From positions 1,054,001 through 1,118,000 of the forward strand of contig JANEZZ010002887.1 in assembly GCA_026122225.1 (NCBI GenBank): DNA of 64,000 nucleotides, given 5' to 3'. How positions within the stretch are numbered: the first letter of the stretch is position 1; each line of letters opens with the position of its first letter. The DNA comes from Heloderma charlesbogerti. Taxonomy: Eukaryota > Chordata > Lepidosauria > Squamata > Helodermatidae. Made by a program: the position numbers and the translations under genes. Positions 10,430 through 19,896 of this stretch are shown here, piece by piece. The notes beneath the pieces were generated by a model. That model was given only the letters and a program-made list of their open reading frames with translations. It was not told where the DNA came from and made no database searches.

Positions 10430-11160
10430 CTGACGGCGTCGGCGGAGCTAGACGGTGACACACACCCCTCCTCACCGCCCCCTTTCTGAAGAAGCCCCCC
10501 AAGGGCTGAGGTTTATGGGGCACACGACTGACCGCCCTGCGCACGGACAAACCACGAGGAGGAGGGACTGTACCTGGTGCCGCCGGGGAGGCGGCGTGGA
10601 GCAGAGCGGCGAGGAGCAACAGGAGCGCCCAGGCGAGCAAGCGCACCCGCGGAGCTGGAGCGGCGGCGGCGGCGGCAGCCATGGGGCCGGTGTGCGCAAG
10701 GCTCAGCCGCGCCGTCGCGGGCGCCAGAGGCCGGGCGGGGCTGCCCCTCCCACAGGGGGCTCGCCAGGAGCAAGCGCGGGCAGAGCGCGCGCCCTGGCCC
10801 CGCGGCCCCCGTCCGCCCTAGCGCTGGCGGCGGCAGGGATCAGGCACCCTCCGTCGCCGCTTCTCGCCGTCGCGAACTCGCCTTCGCTGCCGCCGCGCTA
10901 GCCGAGCGCGTTCCCGCCCGCGGCTCGCGCTCTCGGCCCCCCGTCTCCTCCTGCTGCCCGACCGCGGCATTGCAAGCGCCCAGGCCGAGAGGCGCCCTGC
11001 GGCAAAAGCGCGCCGCGCGAGGTTACGGCAGCCCGGCGGCCGAGCGCTGGCGCGTCCCCGTTCGAGCGGCGGGAGAGGCGGCACGCGTGACAGCGCAAAG
11101 CGCAGGCCGGCAACGCCAAAGCGGAAACACCCCTCCTCCGCCTGAGGAAACAAGCGTCTC
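10430..11160. promoter_or_regulatory. CpG island, candidate promoter
   Basis: This is the only long stretch in the window that is both very G+C-rich and full of undepleted CpG, against an AT-rich, CpG-poor background. Such islands mark vertebrate promoters. It contains the candidate signal-peptide exon on the minus strand. Long open frames on both strands here (up to 296 codons) follow from the lack of A/T-rich stop codons and are not taken as genes. Confidence 0.75.
10574..10682 (-). CDS. Candidate first coding exon with signal peptide (gene not identified)
   Basis: On the minus strand an ATG at 10682 opens 36 codons plus one base, ending at a splice donor 'CAG|GTACAG' (10573 downward). The peptide starts with an alanine run, then 'PAPRVR', then a leucine-rich hydrophobic core 'LLAWALLLLLAALLHAA' and a plausible cleavage site after HAA. 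This is a standard signal-peptide layout, and a phase-1 junction after the signal peptide is common in genes for secreted and single-pass receptors. The start has G at +4 but C at -3, a mediocre context. It lies in the CpG island. No following exon was found in 1-10350, so the first intron would exceed 10 kb or the call is wrong. An overlapping plus-strand ATG uses the same CCATGG. Confidence 0.4.
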
Positions 11161-11189
11161 AGAGAGAGATGGCGAAGCGAAACTCCCCC

Positions 11190-11415
11190 CCAACAGTGCA
11201 GGCCGGGGGCTCAGATTTCGGTGGCGCTGTGGGTCCCCTCGGGGTTTCGGTCAGAACTCCAAAGGATCTATGCAAGGCACCGAACCTATTTTGGCGATAG
11301 GGTTTAGCGCCTTGGATAGCTCCTTTAGAGTTCAGGCTGCGCAGAGTGGGTCCACAGCCTCACTGAAGGGATTCACCTCCCCACCAAACTCCGAGCCACC
11401 AGCCCCCACCGCCCC
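11190..11415. mobile_element. hAT-like MITE family B, long diverged copy
   Basis: It contains 'gggtttcggtcagaactcc', 'aaaggatctatgcaagg', a loop, 'ttggatagctcctttagagttc' and 'gagccaccagcccccacc'. A partial internal duplication separates the right arm. It directly abuts the CpG island. Confidence 0.6.
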
Positions 11416-11439
11416 CCAGATGTTTTCTAGACACAGGCC

Positions 11440-11635
11440 ATTTTTATTATATGTTTTATTACATTAAATTTTCTCCCACCCTTCCTCCAGGGCAGCATAC
11501 ACCCCCCCATTTTTATCCTCACAACAAGCCTGTGAGGTAGGTTAGGATGCTAGAGACCCAGGGGCTGGGGTTTGAACCCATGTCTTCCCAGCAAAAATCC
11601 AACACTAGCCACTACACCACACTGTCTCTCTTTTA
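11440..11635 (-). mobile_element. tRNA-derived SINE with L2-like tail
   Basis: Minus strand: 'tgtggtgtagtggctagtgt' (A-box region), 'gggttcaaacccc' (B-box region), then 'cctacctcacaggcttgttgtgagga'. The tail is A/T-rich. It matches the copies at 17700 and 62455. Confidence 0.65.
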
Positions 11636-11702
11636 CGTTGGGCAGCATTCAATAGTGCAGTTCCCCATATGAAGTGGTGTAGTCCAGAATTCCCCCATCT
11701 CA

Positions 11703-11965
11703 GGGCTTTTCCACACGGGGCTTTTATCCAGCTACTGAGATTGGTTACTCACTGAAGTCTATGGGCCCTTTACATGACGTAGTCAACCTCCAGCACCTGT
11801 CCCATGCTTTCTGACCATTTCCACAGCTTTATTTGAAATTGAGATAATTAGGTAATTTAAAAATGAAAATTGAATTTGTCCGTGTAAAGAGGGTGTTGTG
11901 CTATAATAGCTGCACTATCTACTGGCTGTATAATGAAACATAGAATTTGCAGGTAAAAGCAACCC
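11703..11965. mobile_element. MITE family D
   Basis: It starts 'gggcttttccacacggggcttttat' and contains 'cactcactga...gggccctttacatgacgtagtcaacctcc'. Related copies lie at 22709, 24418, 38535 and 39893. The family is roughly 200-260 bp with short imperfect terminal repeats and no coding capacity. Confidence 0.5.
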
Positions 11966-12017
11966 CCGGGGAAAAAAGAGAAAGTGTGTGTGAAGGAGCC
12001 ATTCTTAATCCCACATT

Positions 12018-12140
12018 AAAGGTGCAATCCTATGTATGTTTAGAGGAAAAAAAGACCTGCAACTCCCAGCTTTCCCCAGCCAGCACACTGGGAGTTATAA
12101 GCCTTTTTCTGGCTAGTCATGCATAGAATTGTGCCCTTAA
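12018..12140. mobile_element. Fold-back MITE with 'ggtgcaatcctatg' end
   Basis: The outer arms 'aggtgcaatcctatgtatg' and 'catgcatagaattgtgccctta' are complementary. The inner arms 'gcaactcccag' and 'ctgggagttataagcc' also pair. Confidence 0.55.
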
Positions 12141-12147
12141 TTCCTGT

Positions 12148-12245
12148 CATTCAGCCTTCCCCAATCTGGTATTCTCAATGCTGGCTGGCAACGATGGGAC
12201 TTATAGTCCAACACATCTGGAGGGCAACCAGCTTGGCAGAGGCTG
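12148..12245. mobile_element. Fold-back MITE family A, diverged
   Basis: 'cagccttccccaatctggt' and 'acttatagtccaacacatctggagggcaacc' are recognisable. The first arm has lost its middle part. Confidence 0.5.
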
Positions 12246-14378
12246 GTATACTGTATAACTCTGTTGATTACATGTAAGTCAAACAGGGAAAGACAGCAAG
12301 GATCCAAAAGACTGCAACAAAATTTACTGTAATGATTGTATTGGAAAATTACATGTATGAATGTGAATGACTTCATGTTTCAGTGCCTTCCTCCCCTGTG
12401 ATGTGCAGTATACTTTATGAATGACTGTTTAGTTGGGAATTTTGGATGGAAGAACCCCTGAACCCCTATGAGCTTTTCTATGCAAGGCTGCTTAATCTGC
12501 AGTACCTAATGTTGGTTTTGTCACAGAATTGACATCCGAGCACTACATGAAGAGTGTTTCCTTTCCTGCTTTTCCACTACATAACCTCTAGGTGGCACTT
12601 TAGTATAACAGAATAGCACAAATACATGAGAAAAACTGTTTGTTTCACTTTCACAAATGTCACATTTTCCCTATTCTAAAAACTCACCAAAAGCGCTCGT
12701 TAGACACAGAAGCGAAACTGGAGGGTCACAACATTGTCTAAAGAACCCATAAACAACCATGAGTAGGGATTAGGGAATAACGAGTGCATAATAAATGTCT
12801 TGTGCAGAAAAGCCCTATGACATAATGACAAGCTTCACCTGCTAAAATACCTTTTTAATGCAACTACTAAATGTACAGGAACCTTCATTGTACCTTATTA
12901 CCATATTTATGAGGAGAAGTCAAATTTAAAAGATTTTAGCTTGGGGGTGCAATTTCCTACCCCACCCCACCCTGCAAAGGATCCACACCACATTTCAGTG
13001 ATGGATCTATTACTTCTTATTACTGAGTCCACTAATGTGGACTCAAACGTTTTCCTCACAGAGGGAAAACCACTCACCCTCCCTTCTAGATCAATAGGTT
13101 TTCTGACTCAGGGCTAGATAGAAGTTAAGATTGAGCTCTACCACTAGATCACTGGAAGATCTGCAGTATATCAAGAACTGATTCTGATTCCCAATTGATT
13201 AACAAACAATTTTGTTGTTTAGCAACAACAAAAAGACACACACACACACACACACACACGAAAAAATGGGCGATTAGAATCCCTGATCTGTATTAGAATC
13301 CCAGATTTTGTATTTATTTAGCACCATCAATGTATATGATGCTTTAGGAAATATGAGATGGCAAGTCCCTTCCACCCCCCACCCCATGCCTTGGCTTACA
13401 ATCTAAAAATAAAAACATGAGAGGAAGAAGAGGGAAATGGAGACAAGGGTAGACAGGAGAACAATATGTAATTATTTCAGTTTCTCATATTTAGATGTAT
13501 TTACAGTACAGTATTGTACTGTACAGTATTGGATTTGTTTATGTAAGTCATTCCACTGTATGGCTCAGGGATTCCTTAGGTAATTGACTCCGCCCCCTGA
13601 GGCACCATTTTGCATCAGACTCTGTTTGGTGGTCTTCAGGCTTCTAGTATGAACAAAATGGATCCTGCAAGCCTGAAGTTTGCCCATCGCTGTTCTGTGT
13701 TATGGTATGACTGACGACCTCCAGTTTCAGAACATCTTCTAGAGAGATTGCCAGTAGTAAGGTGCAAAATAGCCAGTGGTTCCCTGGCTGAATGGGCCAT
13801 TTTTTCCTTCAGAATCTCTCCTAGAATGTACTTGTTGATGCTTTTGTGCATACATGTGCCCACTGGATTGCCCCTCCTCCTCCTCCCCTTCCATGCAAGG
13901 ACTTGTCAAGTTTCTGGGCAACATGGTGGTGGATGAAACAAAAGGATCTTCAAAGAGCATATTCCCCCCTCCGTACTGAATGTGATGCATTCCAAAAATT
14001 ATTTTAAAGTTAATGGTCTTCTTAATTCTTTTTTTGCAGTGCACCTTTCCAATTAGGATACCAGCCTGTACAGTTATCTGTATAATGTGCACCATTACTC
14101 AGTGTGATCCTTTCATCCATTGACACAATACACCATGTGTTAATACATAGTTAAGATAAAAGTATCTTTCAAACTAAACATTGCAAAGTTTAGAAATGCA
14201 AAGTTCAGCTAATCCTAACCATAATAGCCCAGCACACCTCCTTTATGTTGCCCTGTGCCAGGTAGCAGAAATAGACATTGCCAACTTTACAAGATTTACG
14301 TTTCACATGGCAAGCTACAGAGCTGTGTCAGATGCATTGTACTTTTCCTGCACAGAAAGCATAAAACTTGTGTGTAGA
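12246..14378. other. Long unassigned stretch
   Basis: No gene or recognised interspersed repeat was found across about 2.1 kb. It contains an (AC)n tract at about 13237-13260 and a small palindrome at about 13500-13532 built from 'tacagtacagtattgtac'. Confidence 0.45.
13237..13260. repeat. (AC)n microsatellite
   Basis: About twelve AC units without interruption. Confidence 0.9.
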
Positions 14379-14512
14379 TCAGCCTTCTGCAACACAGTGC
14401 CTGCCAGACATTTTGGACTTCGACTCCCATCACTCCCAGTCACCATGGCCAATGGTCAGGCTGGGAGTTGTAGTCCAAAACATCTGGAGGGCACCAGGTT
14501 AGGGAAGGCTGA
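14379..14512. mobile_element. Fold-back MITE, family A, well preserved
   Basis: 'cagccttctgcaac' and 'ttggacttcgactcccatcac' are mirrored by 'gggagttgtagtccaaaacatctgg' and 'gcaccaggttagggaaggctg'. The long arms meet at a loop around 'catggccaatgg'. Confidence 0.75.
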
Positions 14513-15024
14513 TAGAGACCATCTAAAAATTGTTGTTTGGTTTTCTCTTAACATTTACCAGTGGAGACTGCACACATATCTAGGGAAAGAATTGTGGAGT
14601 GGAGGAGTGAAATTGTCCATCTAAGGAGAACCTCCTTACCTTGATAAACCTTGTACCCTCAGAGAACATCTGAAAGGGGAAAATAATGACAAATGGAATT
14701 CCTCTCAGAATGGAAATGTGCAGTGAATCAGCCTGGGTGCCATGTTTCAATAAGCACAGACTTGTATCCATGGTTATGTGGAATTTGTTTTGCTCTATTA
14801 CCTTAGCTTTGCCATTACTGGGTTGTGTGATGGAGGGGGGAGCATCAAAAAAGGTCTATAATTTAGAAGGCACATCTAAAAATAGTATAACATCCAGGAA
14901 GGAAATATATCCAAAACTCAAATCAGCACTGCTAGCACCCCTCTTCTTGAGAGTGTCGATAACTATTTCTATTGTTACTGTATATTACTGTATAATAGTA
15001 GTCCCAGTACTGGGGGAAAGGCAG
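14513..15024. other. Unassigned sequence
   Basis: No supported feature. The open frame that runs through 14686-15177 is kept open only by the lysine-coding GAA repeat. Confidence 0.45.
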
Positions 15025-15083
15025 AAGAAGAAGAAGAAGAAGAAGAAGAAGAAGAAGAAGAAGAAGAAGAAGAAGAAGAAGAA
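15025..15083 (+). repeat. (GAA)n microsatellite
   Basis: About nineteen perfect AGA/GAA units. It produces poly-lysine and poly-serine translations on the two strands, which are artefacts. Confidence 0.95.
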
Positions 15084-15224
15084 ATCATGTGTCTGTATTC
15101 GGCTAACATGGCTGATGACCTCTCCCTTTGACAGATGGCAAAAATACTTCCAGTATATTCAACAGATACTGGAGTAAGCTCGTATCTTGTCTTATATGTA
15201 TAATAAAAAGTTGGGAGTAAGTTG

Positions 15225-15810
15225 TAGGGGTGTACGAAACCCCGCTTACCTGGCTCTGCCGGGTTCCGCAGGTGGGGGGAGGCAATCCGTTCCTCCCCCC
15301 CAGAATCCTGCCCGGCCGGCTCTGTTCCACGGCCAGGCCGTGGAGTTGCCGGCCGGGCCAACGTGCAGTGGGACCTCCAGCCACTGCCGGGCTGGCGCAG
15401 ATGCAAATGGCATCCTGAGTAGGGGATGCCATTTGCATCCCTATGGTAGCCTGTGATAGGCTATGTAAATATTTACGTAGCCTATGTCAGCTAAAATGGG
15501 AACGCAAATGGCGTCCTCTGTGCTATTTGTGTTCCCGTTTTATCCGTGATAGGCTACGTAAATATTTACGTAGCCTATCATGGGCTACCATAGGGATGCA
15601 AATGGCCATTTGTGTCCGCAGCAGCCCAGCAGCAGCCGCCACCGCAGGAGCCAAAGCTGCAGCCGCAGCCACAGCCAGGTAGGCTCCATTTCGCAGGGCT
15701 TTCATGGGGTGGAGGGGCGAGGGGCTCCGTTCCGCCACGGATTCTGGGGGGCCGAATTCACTGGAATTTGGCCCCCCTGGGATGTGTGGCGGAATTCTCT
15801 AACATCCCTA
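15225..15810. mobile_element. 586-bp hAT-like fold-back element, perfect 8-bp TSD (family G)
   Basis: 'gtaagttg' occurs at 15217-15224 and again at 15811-15818, immediately outside termini 'taggggtgt' and 'acatcccta' (complement TAGGGATGT). An 8-bp duplication with short inverted termini is the hAT signature. The interior is a giant hairpin: sequence around 15420-15486 is complemented by 15548-15612. Within each arm sits a smaller palindrome centred on 'gtaaatatttac'; the right one, 15548-15579, is a perfect 32-bp palindrome. The outer parts are G+C-rich. No transposase frame is present, so it depends on another element for movement. Confidence 0.8.
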
Positions 15811-15818
15811 GTAAGTTG

Positions 15819-16070
15819 GTCATCCCTTTTTGACTGCCTTCCCATTGACCCATTCTCATGAAACATACTTCATTGGAAAGCTCTTGACACCCAGATTCCA
15901 CAAATATCCAAAGTCTGGCGTTTATGTCCATATTTTTTTTTAAGAATTAGGCTATCTTGTATAACAATGTTTTAAAGTAAAAGTTTTATTTTTAATATCA
16001 AAAATGTCAATTATAATTAAACAAACATAATTAATTGTAAGCTGGAGCAAAGTGATATATGAACACAAAA
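15819..16070. other. Unassigned AT-rich spacer
   Basis: It lies between the fold-back element and the helicase fragment. It could include decayed Helitron sequence, but no coding similarity was seen. Confidence 0.35.
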
Positions 16071-16077
16071 AAAGGCT

Positions 16078-16575
16078 GTGTATACCTGTACACCAAGTGG
16101 TTTGGCACCAACCAAGTTGACTCTGAAGAAGGGTGCTGTGGTCGTCCTGCTAAAGAACCTGGACTTGACTCAAGATCTTATCAGCGGCACAAGGTTCATC
16201 GCGTTTGCCCTCTACAACAACTGTCTGCACCAGGAAGCCCTCACTGGACAGGCTAAGGGCAAGCAGATCTTCCTGCCAAGGATCAGCCTTGCACCTTCCG
16301 ACTCATCTCTCCCCTTCCAATTCAAGCGTTGCCACTTCCCCATTTATCTGGCCATTGCCATTAGCATCAATAAGAGCCAGGGACAGACTGTGGACCAAGT
16401 TAGCATCTTTCTGCCTACACCTGTCTTCTGCCATGGACAATTCTGCGTTGCCATGAGTTGCATGCAGTCATTGGCAAACCTCAAGATTCAAGTCATCGAT
16501 GGACCAGAAAAAGGACATTACAGTGGCCACCCTGGAGTTTACACCAAGAACATTGAATTTAAGGAAGTTTTGTAA
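16078..16575 (+). pseudogene. Helitron-type Rep/helicase, C-terminal (PIF1-like) fragment
   Basis: An open frame of 165 codons matches the last part of the PIF1-family helicase of Helitron transposons. It begins with a 'LTLKKGAVVVLLKNLD' block, followed by 'GTRFIAF', 'IFLPRI'-like 'QIFLPRISLAPSD', 'LPFQFKRCHFPI', and the late helicase motif 'AISINKSQGQTVDQVSIFLP', then 'GQFCVAMSCMQS', where autonomous Helitrons usually have a 'QLYVALSRVRS'-type block. The N-terminal helicase motifs (Walker A/B) and the HUH replication-initiator domain are absent upstream, so this is a 5'-truncated piece. The frame is uninterrupted. The conserved arginine expected in 'ALSR' is Cys here (S-C-M), so the ATPase would probably be inactive even if complete. 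A BovB tail lies 50 bp downstream. Confidence 0.8.
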
Positions 16576-16625
16576 AGATAGAAGATGCAACACTTAGAAT
16601 GTTTCAATACATGTAGTAAGTCAAG

Positions 16626-16686
16626 TTGGTCCATGGGGTCACGAAGAGTCGGACACAACTGAACGACTGAACAACAACAACAACAA
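16626..16686 (+). mobile_element. BovB 3' tail, 61 bp, with target duplication
   Basis: 'ggtccatggggtcacgaaga' followed by 'gtcggacacaactgaacgac' and a CAA repeat is the BovB 3' end, identical in layout to the ends of the full copies. Flanks 'gtaagtcaag' (16616-16625) and 'gtgagtcaag' (16687-16696) match at 9 of 10 bases, so this is a complete, extremely 5'-truncated insertion. Confidence 0.8.
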
Positions 16687-16696
16687 GTGAGTCAAG

Positions 16697-16989
16697 GTAA
16701 ACCTTTAGTTAGATTTGAGTTTCTCTGCAAACTCTGTTCACGGGTAACCAACTGGTTCAAATGATTTCCAGATATGGCATGGCTCTGCACTGATCTTTAT
16801 ATCAATTCTGCTGTCTTCTGGGTGTCATTCCAACATCAGATACTGCCAACATTCTTTCTGTCTGCCTTGTCGGTTTGTCTCCACTCATCATGCAGGCACT
16901 CTGCATGAGACACGGTTATTTGCAAAAAAGTATACAATTATCCACCCAAAATTACAAGTTTCCTTAATGCTGAATTTTGAGCTCACTTG
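16697..16989. other. Unassigned spacer
   Basis: No gene or known repeat recognised. Confidence 0.4.
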
Positions 16990-17183
16990 AAAGATGAGAA
17001 TAGCTCAGTGGCAGAGCCCCTGCTTTGCATGCAGAAGGCCCCAGGTTCAATCCCTGGTGTCTCCAGGTAGGGGTGAAAAACTCCTGCCTGAAACTCTGGA
17101 GAGCCACTGCCAGTCAGTCGACAATACTGGGCTGGATGGACTCAATATAAAGCCACTTATGTTTCTAATAGATGAGAAGAGCA
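16990..17183 (+). mobile_element. tRNA-derived SINE with CR1/L3-like LINE tail
   Basis: The head is a full tRNA-like block: A-box 'tagctcagtggcaga', anticodon-loop region 'cctgctttgcatgcag', B-box 'ggttcaatccc', closing 'tggtgtctcc'. The body 'cctgcctgaaactctggagagcc' and tail 'ctgggctggatggactca' match the copy at 8447-8640. As a tRNA gene it fails because the acceptor stem does not close and the body continues as SINE. Confidence 0.75.
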
Positions 17184-17699
17184 ATGGATTGCGCACTAAA
17201 GGATCTCTGGAAAGGCCAACATGTCTCTGGAGCCAAGGAAGTCAGAGCTCTGCCTTCCTAGATTCCCCAGGACCACTGCAGACCCCTGTCACAGAGAAAG
17301 GGGTTTCCAGATTGCATGAGTGCCTGAACAGATCAGCACTTGATAGCAGCTTGATCACAGCACTGGGGAAGAAAGGAAGATCTGCTTCCATTTAGCTGGG
17401 GAAGGAGCAAGAAAGGAACGAAGGTACCCATGGCTCCCCTCCCCTCTGGTCTTTCCTGCAAAGAGATGGGAAGCAAAGGCTCTCTTGACTCCGTGAAATG
17501 GACACAAAACTTTTTCTCCTTCACTTTTTCTTTTCTTTTGTAGATAGAAAAGAAGGGCAGGGAATGATTAGTTTTCACCCACCTCAGAATCCAGCAAGCT
17601 GGGAGTGAAATGGCAGCCGCCATCCTCAAGGGAAAGTGAGTGCTGAGCTTCCATCCTGCTGAGATGGGGATGTTCTATTTGGGAGCAAAGGAGAGGCAA
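17184..17699. other. Unassigned sequence
   Basis: No supported feature. Short open frames lack domain features. Confidence 0.4.
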
Positions 17700-17942
17700 A
17701 GTGTGTTGTAGTGGTTAGAGTGCTGGACTGGGAACACCCAGGTCAGGAGATCTGGGTTCTCGTCCCCACTTGGCCATGAAGCTCACTGGGTGACTTTGGG
17801 CCAGTCACTGACTCAGCCTAACTTACCTCACAGGGTTGTTGTAAGGATACAATGGAGAAGAGGAGGACCATGTTAAGCTGCCTTGGGTTCCATGCAAAGG
17901 GGAAAGGGTAGGATATAAATGTTATAATAAAATAAATAAAAT
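17700..17942 (+). mobile_element. tRNA-derived SINE with L2-like tail, well preserved
   Basis: 'tgtagtggttagagtgctgga' (A-box region), 'tgggttctcgtcccc' (B-box region), 'ggccatgaagctcactgggtgac', 'ctcacagggttgttgtaagga', then 'gggtaggatataaatg' and an A/T-rich (ATAAA)n tail. The best copy of this SINE family in the window. Confidence 0.75.
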
Positions 17943-17980
17943 CCATTTCAGGAGGGAACTTGTCCCAAATGTTAGATTTC

Positions 17981-17983
17981 TGA

Positions 17984-18039
<56 letters not shown>
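17981..18039 (+). repeat. (GAAA)n microsatellite
   Basis: About fourteen perfect GAAA units. Confidence 0.95.
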
Positions 18040-18040
<1 letters not shown>

Positions 18041-18215
18041 TGAGGGGAGCAGAGGAAGAACTATTTGTATGGAAGGTGCTTAGTGCTTGCCCTGCCTCAC
18101 CACCCTTCTGGTGCCTTCTGGATATGGTCAGGAGTACCCAATACCACCCTATCTTGCCTAATAGAGAGAAGAGGAGAGCAGATAAGTGGAATCCCCCAAG
18201 GCCATCACCTTAATA

Positions 18216-18515
18216 GGAAAGGTAAGGAAAGGTTCCTCCTGTGCAAGCACCGGGTCATTACTGACCCCCAGAAGGACGCCGCTTTCGCTGGCGTTTTCAT
18301 GGCAGACTGTAGTGGGGTGGTTTGCCATTGCCTTCCCCAGTCGTGACTACCTTTCCCCCAGCAAGCTGGGTACTCATTTTACCCACCTCGGAAGGATGGA
18401 AGGCTGAGTCGACCTGAGCCAGCTACCCGACCCCAGCTTCCGCTGGGATCGAACTCAGGTTGTGGGGAGAGTTTCTTGCAATACTGCCGCCTACCACTCT
18501 GCGCCACACGAGGCT
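18216..18515 (-). mobile_element. Sauria/Squam1-type SINE with 13-bp TSD
   Basis: On the minus strand it starts 'agcctcgtgtggcgcagagtgg' in complement, with A-box 'tggcgcagagtggta' and B-box 'gagttcgatccc'. A central 'ggtgggtaaaatgagtaccc' block and 'ggcaatggcaaaccacccc' follow, then a 3' end 'aggaacctttccttacc'. The 13-bp duplication 'catcaccttaata' flanks it exactly at 18203-18215 and 18516-18528. The central domain and A/B boxes are those of the squamate SINE family mobilised by BovB. The copy looks complete and recent. Confidence 0.85.
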
Positions 18516-18528
18516 CATCACCTTAATA

Positions 18529-19104
18529 AGAGGTTGACAAGTGTCTAGTTTATTTGGAATTCCTGGCAGAAGTGTTCATATATTTTTCCTTTACAGATAT
18601 TAGAGAAGTAGATAGGAAAGAACTGCATTCTCTCGTCTAAAAGAACACAAGAAGAGCCATGCTGGTCACACGAAGGGCCTAGCTGGTGGCCCATCTTATT
18701 TTTTGCATGGTGTGCAGCTGTGGCCCATCTTATTTTTTGCTGATTCAGACTGGGGCTGTGCCACTCCAGGAGGGGAGGGATAAACTCCCTCCAACAGCAC
18801 TGTTGGAGTCAATGGAGGCTTCTTTTCTTTCCTTTTAAACTCCACACACACACACACAGGGGAATTTCAGGGGGGAAATCATGTGTGTTGGGTGGAAAGG
18901 TTTAACCTTCTCCTCCTGGAGCACTACTACTCCTGGATCCAAATTGGGGTCCTGCACTCCTACACAAGAGTAAAAAAGAAGGCCAGCTTCAACTATGTGA
19001 TTAGCGTTGCATGTCGTCTGGCTCTGACATAATGTGATTGCAAAGACGGGGAAATAAAGAAGATGCCCCACTTCATGGTATTTTTACCACTTCATGCCCT
19101 ATTT
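18529..19104. other. Mostly unassigned; short LINE 3'-end fragment
   Basis: 'agaacacaagaagagccatgctgg' at about 18643-18666 matches the minus-strand 3' terminus of the CR1/L3-like LINE. Two copies of 'tggcccatcttattttttgc' stand about 40 bp apart at 18689-18741. A short (CA)n lies at about 18842. Confidence 0.4.
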
Positions 19105-19630
19105 TGTCTTAGGACAGGCAACTGGAACAGGAGCAGTTTTAACAGCACAGCCAGCACCGCAGGTACCAGCCCAGGAACTGGAGCAGGTTCAGGACCACAG
19201 AGAACAGTCCTACCATTAGAGTACTGACACATTACCCTAGCACAGGCTTAGAGCAACTGGCAGGGTTTTATAGCCAGGCCAGGAGAGCCCTTCTGGGAGC
19301 TCCGCCTTCTCAAGTGCTTCATCTGGTTTTCTTAAAGGGCCAGTGTCCTTTCCCACAGTCACTGCCTTCTTCCGGGTAGTGAGGGTCTAGGGAGTAAGAG
19401 GTTGGTTGGGGAATGTACCCCAGAGCCTCCCTGCTCACTGGAGGAATCTGAGGTCCACTCCTTGGAATCAGAAGACAACAGCACCTCCTGGGGATCAAGA
19501 GGACTGGGTGTGGGGTCCAAGTTGTGAAGGTCCCCACTTGTGAAGGTCTGGGAACTGGTTCTGAGTCCTCCTTAGAGTTACTGCACTAGAAACCTCAGTT
19601 TCAGAGGGCTCTCAGTCCAAGGCCATGACA
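19105..19630 (-). repeat. Solo LTR-like element
   Basis: Read on the minus strand it begins TGTCATGG and ends CTAAGACA, i.e. TG...CA termini over 526 bp. It contains a TATA-like 'ggctataaaaccctgcc' about two thirds in, as expected for a U3-R boundary. No adjacent gag/pol coding and no clear 4-6-bp flanking duplication were found, so the class (Ty3/gypsy or ERV) is not resolved. Confidence 0.45.
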
Positions 19631-19633
19631 CCA

Positions 19634-19706
19634 TGTTCTGGGGATTGAACATGGGATCTTCTACATGCAGAGCATGTGCTCTAACTATGAACTACAGGCC
19701 TTCCTC
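19634..19706 (-). mobile_element. tRNA-SINE head fragment
   Basis: The complement shows 'gtagttcatagttagagca' and B-box-like 'tgttcaatcccc', corresponding to the first 70 bp of the SINE at 16990. Confidence 0.5.
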
Positions 19707-19790
19707 ATTAGGTGGGGTGGTATTATTGCTACTTCCTGTTTGGAGAGTTGCATGACCTAACCTGTAAAGTCTGTCCAATTTTTAAAAGTC

Positions 19791-19896
19791 TTAAGGCACA
19801 TTTAGACGGGGGCGGGGGGGAGTCCTACAACTCTCAGCATGCCCCAGCCAACTGGGAGTTGTAGGACATTGTAGGTCTAAACATGTGTGCCCTTAA
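19791..19896. mobile_element. TTAA-bounded fold-back MITE
   Basis: The termini 'TTAAggcacatttagac' and 'gtctaaacatgtgtgccctTAA' are inverted repeats with TTAA at each outer edge. The inner arms 'tcctacaactctcag' and 'ctgggagttgtagga' also pair. TTAA at both edges is the piggyBac target-site pattern, though the termini and length (106 bp) do not prove that class. Confidence 0.55.

Noticed and set aside
10577..11467. 296-codon plus-strand open frame through the CpG island
   Set aside because: Long open frames on both strands are expected in G+C-rich, stop-poor DNA. It has low-complexity Arg/Ala/Pro content, runs into a MITE, and shows no domain.
14686..15177. 163-codon frame with a poly-lysine run, and antisense poly-serine frame
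   Set aside because: It is kept open only by the (GAA)n microsatellite; no other protein-like feature.
16994..17065. Possible tRNA gene (good A and B boxes)
   Set aside because: The acceptor stem does not pair and the sequence continues as a SINE body shared with 8447-8640.
18689..18741. Two copies of a 20-bp direct repeat
   Set aside because: Looks like a local slippage duplication within a decayed LINE fragment; too short to mean more.
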